Source: Gnetum montanum
Lineage: Eukaryota > Streptophyta > Gnetopsida > Gnetales > Gnetaceae
DNA length: 64,000 nucleotides
NCBI GenBank assembly: GCA_015680685.1
Contig: MNCI01033474.1
Coordinates: 678,009 to 742,008, forward strand
Reading direction: 5' to 3'
Shown here: in pieces, positions 45,063 through 57,391 of the stretch
How positions within the stretch are numbered: the first letter of the stretch is position 1
Layout of the letters: every line of letters begins with the position of its first letter
Program-made: the position numbers and the translations under genes
The notes under the pieces: model-generated
Databases searched by the model: none
The model's input: only the letters and a program-made list of their open reading frames with translations
What the model was told of the DNA's origin: nothing

Positions 45063-46164
45063 AAAAAGGGGAAGATTGTTGACCTTTTGGTATGTCAAAA
45101 TCTTAGAAAATGGAGAATATGGAAAGTGTGATTGTGGTCTTGTAGGGTTAAGAAAAGAAAACACAATAATTCCATGACAATGAGACAAGGGCATGATGTT
45201 TGAGACAAGAGATTCATGGTATTAAGGATGATAGCTAAGTTGAGATAATCAGAATTCTCAACAAAGATGGAAGATTTCAAAGATGTATGAAGCCTACAAG
45301 TCAAACAAAGATATTTTGGCATCTTCTTGGATGTCCCAAAACATTAGAAAATGTCCTAGAGGTAAATAATTAGTTTTAGGGTAAATGTCCCAAGAAAATA
45401 TTAGATGTTCCAATTGCTATTGGGATGTCCTAATTTTCAATGGGACGTTCCACCTACATGTGGCTAGTTTTTAGTGAGATGTCCTACGATGGAATAGAAT
45501 ATCCCCACTAGCCATTTTCTAGTTGTTGCATGAATTCCAAGGAGTATTTGAAAAGAAAAAGGCTATAAAATAAAGTGGAATTCTTGGGAAATAACAAGAA
45601 CTATGCATTGGAATATTTATTATCTACATCAAGTGAATTTATTATGTTCATTGAATTATCTATATCTTGTCATTTGTATTTTATATTGAAATCTTCATTA
45701 CAAGGAATTTGTAAAGTTAGTTAAACTCTTCTCATAGATTCTTTTTTTTCTTTGAAGCCCTGTAGGATTGATGTGCTTCTTACGAGAAGAAATCTTGTAA
45801 GCTTGTTGGGACCTTATGGGATTGAGTGTATTTCTAGAGAGAAAACATTATATGTGAAGCTCACCTCTTTGTAAGGGTTGTTGGATCCTCTAAACCACAT
45901 TTTAAGCTTGTTGGGACCTTGTGATATTTAGTGTGTTTATGGTAATAAAACACTTTGAGTGGAGCTCAAACATTATAAAGGTTGTAATGTTCTTTAAACT
46001 ACTTTTTGAAGGAATAAAGTCTAATGTATACAAGGATTCTATCCTTCAAGTATGTAAGCACCCAATTTTGGGAGCCACGTAAAAATTATGTGTGATTTTT
46101 GTTGTGTTGTTTGTTCAAATTAGGGGACTTCTTTAATCCTCCTTCTAAGTTCTTAGTCTTCACA
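45063..46164 (+). repeat. LTR-i: second Copia-like LTR with its polypurine tract
   Basis: AAAAAGGGGAAGAT then TGTTGACCTTTTGGTATGTC at 45077. It ends TAGTCTTCACA (46164), 1088 bp. It is homologous to LTR-h along its length, in the same orientation. U3 (45320-45520) has at least six GGATGTCC or GGGACGTTCC words. Confidence 0.6.
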
Positions 46165-46199
46165 TTGGCCATTATGGTTATGACTACATGAGTTTTTTT

Positions 46200-46950
46200 T
46201 CCCTTGTCTCTAACCCTTCTCATGTATTGATTCTTATATGTTATGTAATCTGGCTCATTACTAGCTTCTATAGAATCTTCAATATTTTTGGTTTAGAAAA
46301 ATGCTTAAATAAGTGACTAAAGATCTAAGTAGTAAAGCTTATACTTCATTAAATTATTAACCATCCCATTGAAGATGGCCAAAAGTTGCATTTTATGCAT
46401 GGGTTAAGGGACTTCATTAAGGATAACATTCCATCTTTGTATGAACTTTTTAATAGATTCAAGGGACCCCTATTTCACTTTCATAACTTAATCTAATATT
46501 ATATTAGGCTTCAAGTTATACTTTAATTGGTTAGCTAATTGTGTAATCAAGTCATCTAAAGAGGCATTGAAGCCTCTAGGTAGTGCATGGTACCCGTCTA
46601 AGGCTTTTCTAGTTAGAGATATGGGAAAGATGTGCATCACTAGAGGTTTCTAGGCCTATAACAATAGGAACTCAAAATGGAAGGTAATAATATTAGCATT
46701 GGGATTGTCCTCATCATTATATTTGGTAAAGTGGGGGATTGGGATGTTAGTAGGAAAAGTTATGTGCGGGACGATTAGGCTGATGGGATCATCTTAGTAA
46801 AAATATATAATTTTTACCATCTGAGTGGTGCTAGATTTAATTTTTCATAGCTCTTTGATGAGGTGTTGGATTATTTGGAAGGCTTGATCTAGGTCTTGGG
46901 GTGCTCTTATAGGTTGTAGTATTTGTATTGATGACTAGGAAGGAGGGTGA
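46200..46950 (-). pseudogene. Ty3-type gag fragment
   Basis: On the minus strand: IPIPHFTKYNDEDNPNANI, then FPISLTRKALDGYHALPRGF, then LDDLITQLANQLKYNLKP, then GSLESIKKFIQRWNVI. This is the Retrotrans_gag pattern (P.F..YDG..DP..H, F..SLTG.AL.WY..LP, +.L...F...F, ESL..F+.RW). Stops break it. Being downstream of the pol at 49590-52405 on the same strand, it must belong to another element. LTR-i seems to be inserted at its 3' side. Confidence 0.6.
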
Positions 46951-49580
46951 GTGACTTGAGGCTATACAATTAGCATTAGTATGAACTTTAGGGGTTGTGT
47001 GACCACTATTGTAGGGAGGTTGAATAGGGAGAATGATGTTTGGATTTGAACATATAGACTGCAGGGAATAAATAGGATATGAAAGGCTTGTAATTCCTAG
47101 GGTCTTGAATAGGGACCTACCAAGATGAAAAAAGAAGGTGGAATAGGAAGCTGGTTGAGATTGATGTGTTGTGGCAAGAGGTGTTAAGGTGAACTTGGAA
47201 GCAAAAAAGTGGGTTGTGACACTTAACTTGCAGAGGTTATAGGGGGTGTTTGGAATATTACTGAGATAGAAGATAAAGAATTAGAGATGGTCATCTCTAA
47301 AAGAGATCACTGTAGAAATGTTCCCTAAGAACATATTTGGCTCATACTTAGCTCAAAACTCTTCTTGATCCTCTTAGTTTTGGTTTGAACTAACTTCCTC
47401 ACTCACCTCATCTATGTCCACTAGTTATGCTAATATACATGTGCGAAACTCTTTTAATTCACTATGGTCATATAGTGAGGGAATATACTCTTTCTTGTTT
47501 CTATGAATAATTTTGTGCTTGGAATAAGGAGGCCATCTTGGAATTTTGCACAAATGAAGTTCTAGTATTCTTCATTAATATTCACATATGTCGAGTCTAG
47601 TTCTAGTTACCTAAGGAATTGTTTGTGGTCTACTACAATCAAATCCTTAGGATCATAAATGCGAACATATTCCTAGTTTAAGGTCACATGTACAATATTA
47701 TGTGGTAGAATGGTTAAACAATGAAAAGTCATAAATAGTGTAAGGCCAAGGTATTATGTAAATAAGGCAAAGATTTTGAAGTATTAGATAAGGTTTAAAG
47801 TTCCCAACATGTGGAACCCCTAATGTGTGAGACTTCCAATGAGTGAAGCTCCAAATGTGTGAGAGTGTAGCTTGTGAGGTTATAGCTTGTGGAGAGTTGT
47901 AACATGTGAATCTATAACATGTGAAGTGTAATGTATAATGCAGATTAGGCTTAAAATGTAAGAACAAAGATGGAAAAATAACATACGCTACAGCTATAAC
48001 AATAAAATTTTTAATTTTTCTAGCATATTCAGTAAAGATAAGAAAAATACAAATAGGCTTTAGCATATGAACAAGAAGAAATATACAAACTAAAAACATA
48101 GAAAATATAAAAATAGTATACACTACAATTGCAAATACAATGTAAGGAACTATAGAAGTGCTATGCATAGCAATTGTGAAAGTTACGTTTTTTTATTGTG
48201 AAGTGCAGGGTATATGGGAAATGCTACACATTGTAGTATAAAAATCGTGATAAATAGGTTTTGATTTGATTTTTTGTTGCAGATTTGAAAACAAAATTGT
48301 AAGGTGTCACATGCTACAGTTATGAAAAAACGAACACAATGTCTAATTTGTTTAAACATGCTATTAGACAAAGGTAGAAAAAAGTTTTAAAATGTTCAAA
48401 CAAACAAGGTCTTGGGCTAAAAAGTTAGGTCAAGGCCCTTCTTCTAGCACTAAAAACTTTAATGATTGAAAAATTTGGTGCTAGAAAAATAAAGATCTTA
48501 GTGAATAATAGTTTTGATCCTAGGATTCATGGGCCTTGAAATGATTCGAGGTATATTAAGTAGTCTCATAGATCACTTAATGACTTTGAAAAATCTATTA
48601 CTAAATGAAAATATAGGGGGAGAAACAAGCAAGAAAATGAGTAATAAATAGAACCAACATTGAAACACAATTGCAAAAAATGATGTAAATATGGTAAAAC
48701 ATTGCAAATAATGTATTAATTCTATAACAGGTCCAACATAAGAGAGTACAAAATATGGAACTATAACCATTTCATGGCATTTTGTAACAATGGTGATGAG
48801 AATTTAGCTCATGGATGGCTGGTGTGTATGTTCTGTGGTTATCCGAAGTGTGCCTAATTTTCTCAATCCACAATAGGATCTTGATACTTATGGTGATCTA
48901 CATTGTAAAATGACTTTAGGATTTTAGATCTCTTTGCTCTACTCAAAAATTCATAAGTTTTTGGAAAGTTTTGAATCATCAAAATGCCCTCAAAATGTTG
49001 AAAGCTTTGGTTTGAATAGGTCATGAATTTGCTAATTCTTAGCTGCTTTGATTCTAGCAAATTTCTAACATTTCCTATAGTGTTTTCGATAATTTTGATG
49101 GTTGAAATATATAGCATGTGAACTACGAGCTTTTTTAACCTTTATAACTTGTAATTATAACCTATTTGCCACTTTTTACCACCTAACATTGTAGCATACA
49201 AGCTACCAATGTGTGAGACCTTTTGGTGGCATTTTAAGCTTTTTTTCTCTCTTATACACTAGTCCAATAAAATTCATAGCTTGTGAGCTATGAACTTTAT
49301 TTTACATGAAAAATAGATCTAAAATTTTTATTAAAATAAGGCCATAGGATTGAATTTTGATGAGGGAACAAGGCTATTATTTTTTCCTTTAAATCCTTAT
49401 CAAATTACAATGCAAATTTTGGTCACCAAGCTCTTTGTTTATCACATGAATTTCTTTGAGGTGTTTTACATGGTTCTAACTTTTCTCTCCTGTCCAACCT
49501 TATAATTCCATTCAAGGATGAAAATTTGAAGAATACTTGATCTTTATTGTGGAATTAAAGAGGTATTAACTTGTTGTTAG
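46951..49580. other. AT-rich region, perhaps LTR of the minus-strand chromovirus
   Basis: No coding domain found. Words such as AATGTGTGAGA and CATGTGAA recur at 47810-47935 and 49195-49210. As it lies beyond the integrase end of the minus-strand pol, a 3' LTR is expected here, but I could not define its ends. The 156-codon frame at 48168-47698 is judged to be noise. Confidence 0.3.
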
Positions 49581-49589
49581 TATATTTTG

Positions 49590-50999
49590 TAAACCTATTA
49601 TATGCTACTTGTTGTTTATATTTGATAACCTTGATCTATGTTATATCCTCTTTGATGATATCTATTTTGGTTTTATATCTATCCTCTATCATATTCCAAG
49701 AAAGTGAAGTTCAATGAGTCTTGTCATATAAGAAATCATAAAGTGTTACTTTCAAACTAGCCTAATAATTTTTATCAAAAGTAAATTATACCAAAGGAAG
49801 AACTTTATTCTAACTATCATTCTAGTCTAGAGAAAAATCTCAAATCATATCTTCTAGAATTTTCTAAAAAACCTTTGAAATTTAGAACTAAACTTTGAAT
49901 TGCTATCACATAGAATCTTAATTAAAACATCATGTAATGTGACAACCTCTAATAGGAACAATTGAACAATCTCTTTAGTATTTTCCATTGCTTTCATAGC
50001 TAAGAAATTCAAAGACTTGGTCAAAAGTTCAATGACCATGGAATGGAGTCCTTCCAACTCTTATTTTAAGATATTCTAGTGATGAAATCCATGCCAATTA
50101 TTTTCCATTTTCACACAAGGATGATGTGTGGATGAATGTAACAACTAGATCTCTAATTTTTTTCCTTAACTTGTTGACATACTAGACATTTAACTATATA
50201 ATCACCACTTCTCTCTTCAATCAGAGTCACTAATATCATCTCCTAAAGTTTTAATACATCTTGTTGTTACTAGGATATATATGATACTTACTTTAAGTGA
50301 GCCTCATCACATAGTTTCTATTTGATTGAAGCTAGAACATTAACTTTACCTTTAAATCTCAACATGTTAGATTTATCAACTAAAAATACATGATCTTTTG
50401 TTGAATGAGTTGTAATCTTCTCTTGATACAAAGAGTTTAAAATTTTTTAAGATCTTATCTCATCTCTTAAACTAGCTAAGATAGTGAGGGTGTAAATTTT
50501 TCTAGTTATCCTACATAGTGCATCTACCTATATATTATCATTGCTATGTTGATACTACACTATGAAGTCAAAATCGACTAGAAGTTCTATCCATCTCCTT
50601 TATCTCATATTCAATTGTGGTTGGTTCATGACATACTACAAACTCTTATAGGCTATTTAGAGAGTAATTTACTCACCATACAAGTAATTTCTTTAAATCT
50701 TAAGAGAAAAGATGATGGCACCAAACTCTAGATCATGCATAGGGTACCTTGTCTCATAACTTTTTAACTATCATGAATCATAAATAACCACCTTTCCATC
50801 CTTCATAAAAACTTCTTCTTCTAGTTTTCTTGAAGCATCTTTTTAGATATCATAAATATTTATAGAATGTAGTAAGATTAAAGTGTTGAGAATTTTTTAA
50901 CTCCTAAAAATTCTTTTAATAGTTATTTTTGTAAGAGAAAATACATTCTTTTCTTAGAAACTTATGTAAAGATAAGGCAATCATAGAGAAGTCCTCTCC
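49590..50999 (-). pseudogene. Chromovirus-2 RNase H and integrase remnant
   Basis: Minus strand. RNase H: YPMHDLEFGAIIFSLKI and a later block N..QLNMR.RRWIELLVDFDF (50760-50540), matching YPTHDLEL...ALKIWRHYL and LN.RQRRWLELLKDYD. Integrase: IELLTKSLNFLAMK, QLFLLEVVTLHDVLIKILCD and SKFSSKFQRFF (50057-49854), matching VVDRLTKSAHF..., EIVxLHGVPxxIVSDRDxxFTSxFW. The C-terminal part has YKTKIDIIKE...IKVIKYKQQVAYN (about 49700-49630). The LTKS..F...K and LHGVP signatures favour a chromovirus. Many stops; dead. Confidence 0.7.
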
Positions 51000-52405
51000 A
51001 AATATCCTATATTATCCTACTAGATCCAATATGCTTCTAACGTCATTTACTATAGTATAAACAAGCCGATCCTTAATCATTAATACTTTAAAGATGTTCA
51101 ATACTATTTCTACATCTGATACCATATGGCCAAGAAACTAGATCTCTTTCTTCTAGAATACATACTTGGAGGTATTAGCAAATAGTTATTGTTTCCTTAA
51201 GTTTTGTAGTAGTACTATAAAATATTCCTTTTCTTACTCTTCATCCTTAGAATAAACTAAAATTTCATCAATGAATATAATAAAAAATTGATATAAGTAA
51301 GAATATAACATACTATTCATCAAGTATATGGAGACTATGGATGCATTAATAAGTTCAAAAAATATGACCAAGAACTCATAATTTTCATATCTCATCTTGA
51401 AAGTTATCTTTAGCATATCCTCCTCTTTCATTCTTACTTAATGATAACTAGACTAATTGATCTTAGAAAATTTCTTAGCTTTTCCTAACTATAAATTGAG
51501 AATATTGATTCCTAACTATCACCTACCTCAATGACTTATAGTCAATGCTTAATCTCAAATTATCATCCTTCTTCTTAATAAATAGCATTAGTGCATCCCA
51601 AGATGAAACACTTGGTCAAATCATATCCTTATCCATCAACTCCTAAATGTGTATCTTAAGCTTTGCTAGTTCCATGGAAGACATCCTATGAAGTACCTTA
51701 GAAATTAGTTGGGTTCTAGACTTACGTATGATCTCAAACTCAATCTTTCTATTAAAAGATAACTTGGAAATTTATTTCTTAAATACATCTAGGAACTCTT
51801 GAACTACTAGAATTTGCTATATTTCTTTCTTATATTTATCATGAATGAAGATCATGTAGCAATTGTAACCTTGAATGAGCAATTATTGTAACTTCTTATT
51901 TGTTACTAAGTTGAGTTTAATTTATCTTTTCTTAATTTGAATCATAACTTCTTTTTCACTAGAGGATAGAATTATGAGAGTCTTATTCCTATAATCCAAA
52001 CATCCTCAATAGTTAGCCAACAAATCCATCTAAAGCATCATATCATACTCTCAAAGTATCATCACCCTAAGATCATTGTAACATTTGTATCCTTTTATCA
52101 CCACATTGACTGAGGGTAACATCCTAGTAATCAAGATACAAAGGAAGGTATGTTGGGAAAACATCTAGAGAAAAGGTAGAAGATAACTATGAAGTTGTAA
52201 ATTAACTCTTATTCTAGAAACCTCCTTAAGTATGATAGTTTGGTTGTCTAATCATGAGCTAACCTACTCAAGAACTATGTTCAAAATCCACATTCTATCC
52301 AAAATTGCATTGATTTATTACTTTTTTATAAATAACTTATTACCTTAGAATAAGTGACATAAATCTTAGGTTAAATACTTTTTTTAGTTAGGTTGTTGCT
52401 AAAGG
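51000..52405 (-). pseudogene. Chromovirus-2 protease and reverse transcriptase remnant
   Basis: Minus strand. Protease end: YDMML.MDLLANY.GCLDYRNK (about 52046-51980), matching DVILGMDWLxxYxAxIDC. RT: MSSMELAKLKIHI.ELMDKDMI.PSVSSWDALM then FIKKKDDNLRLSIDYKSLR (51680-51540), and KEEDMLKITFKMRYENYEFL with the catalytic box FIDEILVYSKDEE (51431-51234). The usual FIDDIL has become FIDEIL, a change in a catalytic aspartate. The frame breaks at several stops. E4 interrupts the element at 52410, and its 5' part resumes at 61141. Confidence 0.75.
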
Positions 52406-52410
52406 ATTAT

Positions 52411-53273
52411 TGATGAATCATGTTTTTCTAGACCCTGATATCAGATCCTTGATATCAGGTATGCAATATTGTATCCTGGATAATGATATTAAATACAAAA
52501 TATCATGGGTCCCGTGTAAGCCTATAAATACCACCTTCAGGCGCACAGGAAGAAGAGAGGAGAGTCGATTAGTATTAGAGTAGGATCCTTTTGTCAGTTT
52601 TCAATTCATTTCAATTCTTTCCCTAGTGCATGCCTGTAGTGTGATGACTGTAATTGTATGGAACCTTTATTTGAGTGTGACATACTTGGACACACACATG
52701 ATCAACAATAAAGATCGAGATTACTCCATCCTTGCAGCATTCACTTAGTTTTAATTATTTAATTTTTATTATTATTTATCATTTTCTTAATTAATATTTC
52801 TTTACCATCATTTACTATTCCTATTGTTAAATGCAGAATGAGTAAAACTTAATCACAAAAATTGAAGTGTAACTACTTGGTAACCTAGTAGCATATTTAG
52901 GAGTGCTTAAGTAATTTACGCTTGGTAATCCTAGAAGTAGTACATGAGGTCCAATATGTGTATGGATGATTAAGGATAGATGCTTATTGCACTTAGGCTA
53001 GCTAGACTTCATTTCCTATTGCTTATTACTCTAATCAACATTATTTTCCATTGTCTCCAGGAGTAGCCTAGTGATAGAAATCATATCATACATCTAACTC
53101 TAGACTAAATGATACATGGTAAGTGAATACTAGTCTAGGTGGAAAGACAATGAACTACGAACAACGTGTAACTATCTAGATACCACAACTAGTCTGTCTA
53201 TAGAGTTTGACCAGATTGTGCATACCTGGTTGTATTTGTATGGTTGAGTGTAGGGGTACCTTGCCACTCATCA
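52411..53273 (+). repeat. 5' LTR of E4
   Basis: TGATGAATCATG to CCACTCATCA. U3 has the palindrome CTGATATCAG, then TTGATATCAGG and decayed GATATT/AATATT sites. TATAAATA at 52523-52530. The end TATGGTTGAGTGTAGGGGTACC is common to the E group. Confidence 0.9.
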
Positions 53274-53293
53274 TTCGCACCATTGCTGGGGAT
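53274..53293 (+). other. Primer binding site of E4 (tRNA-Asp type)
   Basis: TTCGCACCATTGCTGGGGAT abuts the LTR. It differs from TTGGCGCCGTTGCCGGGGA at four positions, three of them C-to-T or G-to-A changes. Confidence 0.75.
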
Positions 53294-53405
53294 GGTGCTA
53301 GTTATTTAGATTAGTTGCATCATCCAAGATCACTGTAACAAAGCCTTGATGATATATCTTTCAGAAATAAGTAAGTACAAATAATTCACACACAAATTCA
53401 CAACA

Positions 53406-55387
53406 ATGTCTCTCTCACAAGGCTACGATAACACAACAACTACTAAGTTTATTCATGGGAGAACCAATGAATAATATGATGATGAAGACAAAGTTTGGAG
53501 TACTCAATCTTATTCAGGGGTCTCCTACGTATATAAATGAAGATAACATTGTTCCAACTCACAAATTCATAACCTACCTAGTGACAATGAACCATTGCTG
53601 GTGACTAAGAGCCTAATGCATATACGAGGCTATTCGAATATCCCATAAGCATCGTAAGGAAAGTTGTTTACCTAGGCTTGATTTAGACATCTTTCCCAAG
53701 TTTTCAGGAGTCTATGATTTAGATCCACAACATCATTTACAAGCCTTCCATGATGCCTATGTATGGAAAAATATTAATAATGGGTGGCAAAAACTTAAGC
53801 TCTTTCCTATGATACTCGTTGGCCAAGCAAAAGTATGGTCAAGTCCTTAAGATCAAAATCAATTCAATGTTGGCCAACAATGGTAGAACTCTTCAATGAA
53901 AGATATCAAACCTATGCAAGAGTGTTAGCCTTGAGGAAAAAAATCCAAGAGTGGAAACAAGCACAACACGAACCCTTGGACATGGCCTTAGAAAGATACT
54001 ATTCATTGTTAAACAATTTCCTAGGCAATGGATTCTTTAAGAAAAGGCTAATGTACGATATCATGGATGGGCTCCATAATGAAATAAGGGAAACCCAAGG
54101 GATGTATGCTCAAGGTAAACTACATGAGCTACAAATCCACCAATTCCAAGAGCTTATTAAGCGAGTAGAAAAAGAAGAAGGAGAAATGGCTAAATGGGAG
54201 AATGTTGAAAGCTCTCAACAAGACCAAAATCTTGAATTAGCAAAGGTCCATGATCATGAAGAGGAGAAATCAACTCACCTCAAGGAGGTGGAATCATCTT
54301 TGCCAATACTACAATCACTAGATGAAATTGAGACAAAGATCAATAAGATGATGGAATGGATACATGAAAAATGTGGAGAATATTCCAACACTATTAGAGG
54401 TAAAACTATGATCAACCAAGAAGTAGGATAGAACACCACTAGACAATCAGAAAGAAGGGTTGAAAAGATAAGGATTAGAACTCAACTACTAATCATACGT
54501 ATTAATGTAACATTTTCCTGTATGATCACCCCAAAGGTCAATGCCCCATCTTGTCACATTTACATGAGCATTGGAAAGGAATGTTACATCTAGAGTTCAT
54601 ACAAAGATACTATGTTCAATCACAGTGGAAAAAATCTCAGTCATGGGACAGGCCACTCTCAAACTGGTCACACCCTTCATACCATTCGAACCCAAGCACT
54701 TATCTGGTCTAGCATCCTATTTCCCCAACTAGGTTAACATCCTCTATCTCACCACCTCATGTTCTATGCACTTCTTCTAGCCCTCAATATTCTCACCCTT
54801 CACCTCCTTTTGCATTACCACCAATTGTGCTAGAAGGTTTTGCACCATAGCACCAACCCACAAACATTACTTGTGCTACTATGGTCAACAACAGTGGAGG
54901 TCCTTCATAATGACGAAAGCATCCTTTCTTTAGGCACAACCAAAGAAAGAGATAGAATGCTTCCAAAACCACTACATCCTCCAACCTAGCACAAGTTCAA
55001 TGCTATGATACATCTACCTCCTTGAACACAATGCCTCTTGTTACGTTATCAGGGCCATCAATCAATACTCCAACTACTATGTGGCCTAATGAATATAACT
55101 ACATTGAAAGACATACTAATCCTTGCATACCATCTTATGGTCATGGGTGCCATGGTGGGTCGACTCCTTATCAATTAACCACATGTTATAACTTGCCCCA
55201 CTATGTCAACTTAAATCAAGTGTGTGAACCCCAATTTGTGTACATTCTAACCACCACATCAAAAGACATCCAATGGTTTGGATATGATCGGGTCCCAATA
55301 TTTCCAAAATACATGGATCCAAATCTTCCATTTATTAATTCTTTCCATGATCAAAAATTTAGTGATGGGGGATACCCTCCATTCTAA
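53406..55387 (+). pseudogene. Gag of E4
   Basis: ATG at 53406 (MSLSQGYDNTTTTKF) is soon followed by stops. The gag domain reads FPKFSGVYDLDPQHHLQAFHDAY (about 53690-53760), then AKVW, a small frameshift near 53835, and PTMVELFNERYQTYARV and QAQHEPLDMALERYY (to about 54010). A long Glu/Lys-rich coiled region follows (54100-54420). The knuckle near 54506-54545 reads CNIFLYDHPKGQCPI, with the second cysteine changed to F. A Pro/Ser-rich tail ends DGGYPPF at 55387. E1 shares the DPQHHxQAFHD, HEPLD and YDHPKG motifs. It lacks a protease domain. Confidence 0.7.
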
Positions 55388-57388
55388 CAACCAGAATTAA
55401 TAAATGCTTAATAAATGCTTTTCCATTTCTACAATTTTACAATTTTTATTTTTCAGTTTTTCATCTTTCAATTTGTTGTTTTATCTTTCTGAGGGTAATC
55501 TCATTGGTAAATAAAATACTCATGTGACTCATTGGTTGAGGTGTTGTTCTATGCTATCCAGTCTCAGGTAACTAATTATTTGGATAGCAAGGATAGCGAG
55601 CCCACCACATCCACCTAACCATTCTATTAATAAGAGGTGATACTCTAGGTATGATGATATTCTCGTCATCATGACAACTTAAAAGTAATTTTTTGTTCAT
55701 TATGCCTAGAGTGAAAAATGATGAAATAAGAGGGAAAGGCCAAGGTGTGACATCAAGGGGACTTGTGGATTCTTTTTGGTGACATCTATAGGTGCTATCA
55801 TGCAGCTTGGTTGTACTAATATCCTTGTAGATTTGAAAAACATGGGAGTAAGAGTAATAAAGGCACTCAATAAAGAAACTCAATGTAGTTCCAAAGGTCC
55901 CATTGGAAAGACATGCACCCATGCCTAAAGGTTGGTAGCTTCTCCGATTCACTGTTGGAAAAGACAAAGTGCCAAAGTGGCTTAAAAAAAAAGAAAAAGA
56001 AGAAAACAAAGAAAAACAAAAAGAAAGATCAAGAAAAAAAATGTGTGCTGCAGAGAAATTCCAAATTACTCCTCCCTTGGAAAAAACACCAAGTGATTGT
56101 ACACCTTGCTATCATTGTGCTCTTATGGTTGTCCATCATTGGATGAAACAATGTGATGCCATTGATCAGAAGAAAGGACTTGGTCTTGATCTTGGAGTGA
56201 TGGGCTAATGACACATTAATCATGCCCTACACTTTGGATTGATTGTACCTAGGGTTAGTTATCTCACATCCCGATCTCTAAAATCCCTTCTACCATTCAT
56301 TCCACCTCACTATCTAAGTATTTCTAACTTTTGTCTTGTGTGGCATAGAACTCATACCTCATCATGGTGGTATCTACACATGTGTGTGTTTTGTGGAACT
56401 AGTGTGGATTACATTTAACCTTTTTAGTACTTACGGACATTTTCAAGTGTATTTTCAAGTGTGGTTATGTAAGGGCATGATAGGTAGGAACCTACTTTGG
56501 GGAGGACCCACTTGTGTAACTTTTGTAATTTGCACTCATTGCACATCATCATCACATAATTTTATACCCTCCAAATATTGCATTGCTAATGTTATTCTTT
56601 CCTTTATCATCATTCTAATTCAAACGTTCTTGTGCACTACTACATGTCCTTTTTCCTCATCCTATTCATGAATTTCCTTGTTAAAATCCACCTCATTACA
56701 CTTTTGATGCCTTTAGGTCTCTTCAAAGTTATCTTAGATCCTTCAATTCAACTTTAAATCCTTCATTTTTGACTTTGGAAATTTGAAAATTCATCCATTT
56801 CACCAAGTATCCTATTTTCAAAAGGACATGATATTGGGTCCCCGCTATCGGGTACTTGATATTGCATCTATAAATACTATATATATGAACCCCCTTGTGC
56901 ACATCAACATCATTCATCACTGTTCATGTAAGGGAAGTTGTTGAAATTTTCTTTCCCAAATTTTCAAGCTTGTGCACCCACCATTCAAACATCCATAACT
57001 TGCTCATTAATGCTCCAATTCTCATTCCAATTGAACCTACTTAAACCTAGAGTGTTTAACTTAGTTGTGGGGGAAGGGTACATTCCAATTTGCACTTAGC
57101 TTTTTCAAAATTCATCATTTCCCAAAGGATATCATAAGGGTAAGTGACCTTAAAATTGTTATAAATGGTTGCCAAATTAATTTTATCTCTTTACCCAGAC
57201 CATGAAAATTATTTTTTGGAATTACCTAATCAAAATGGGGCCTAATATCAAAAATTTTAGGGGAATTTCTATGAAAATATCTAACTCTGAATCACACTAA
57301 GCAAGAAATGAATCCTATAAGGCAAGGAGTAAGGTATGGATCAAATTTTGTAAATATCATTACTAATACTCATTCCGTGTGATTGTAG
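55388..57388 (+). other. E4 spacer between gag and ORF2
   Basis: About 2 kb, homologous to the E3 spacer and in places to the E0-E2 3' region (GGAAAGACATG...CCCATGCCTAAAGGT; AGGAACCTACTTTGGGGAGGACCCA). It holds polypurine-like motifs at 55359-55374 (TTAGTGATGGGGGATA) and 57061-57076 (TTAGTTGTGGGGGAAG) and an internal promoter. Frames in 55572-56208 on both strands are not conserved in frame with E3. Confidence 0.5.
56829..56885 (+). promoter_or_regulatory. Internal U3-like promoter of E4, upstream of ORF2
   Basis: ATGATATTGGGTCCCCGCTATCGGGTACTTGATATTG-type sites (56828-56864) are followed by CTATAAATACTATATAT (TATA box 56869-56876). The 3' LTR U3 has CAATATCGGGTACACGATATC before its own TATAAATA box, so this looks like a copy or relative of the LTR promoter. 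It is 513 bases upstream of the ORF2 ATG. E3 has the same module. Confidence 0.55.
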
Positions 57389-57391
57389 ATG
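57379..57391 (+). promoter_or_regulatory. Splice-acceptor-like site at the ORF2 start codon
   Basis: A T-rich stretch and GTGATTGTAG lead directly into ATGGCCCC. E0 and E2 have TGTGTGCAG|ATGG and TGTGTAG|ATGG before sORF-b. E3 has lost the AG (GATTACAA|ATGG). This suggests that ORF2 is read from a spliced RNA. Confidence 0.4.

Noticed and set aside
47698-48168. 156-codon minus-strand frame, long for this window
   Set aside because: Hydrophobic, Phe/Ile/Tyr-rich composition typical of AT-rich DNA, with repeated TGTGAG words; no domain and no homologous frame elsewhere in the window.
55572-56009. 145-codon minus-strand frame in E4
   Set aside because: Antisense to the gag-ORF2 spacer; not preserved as a frame in E3.
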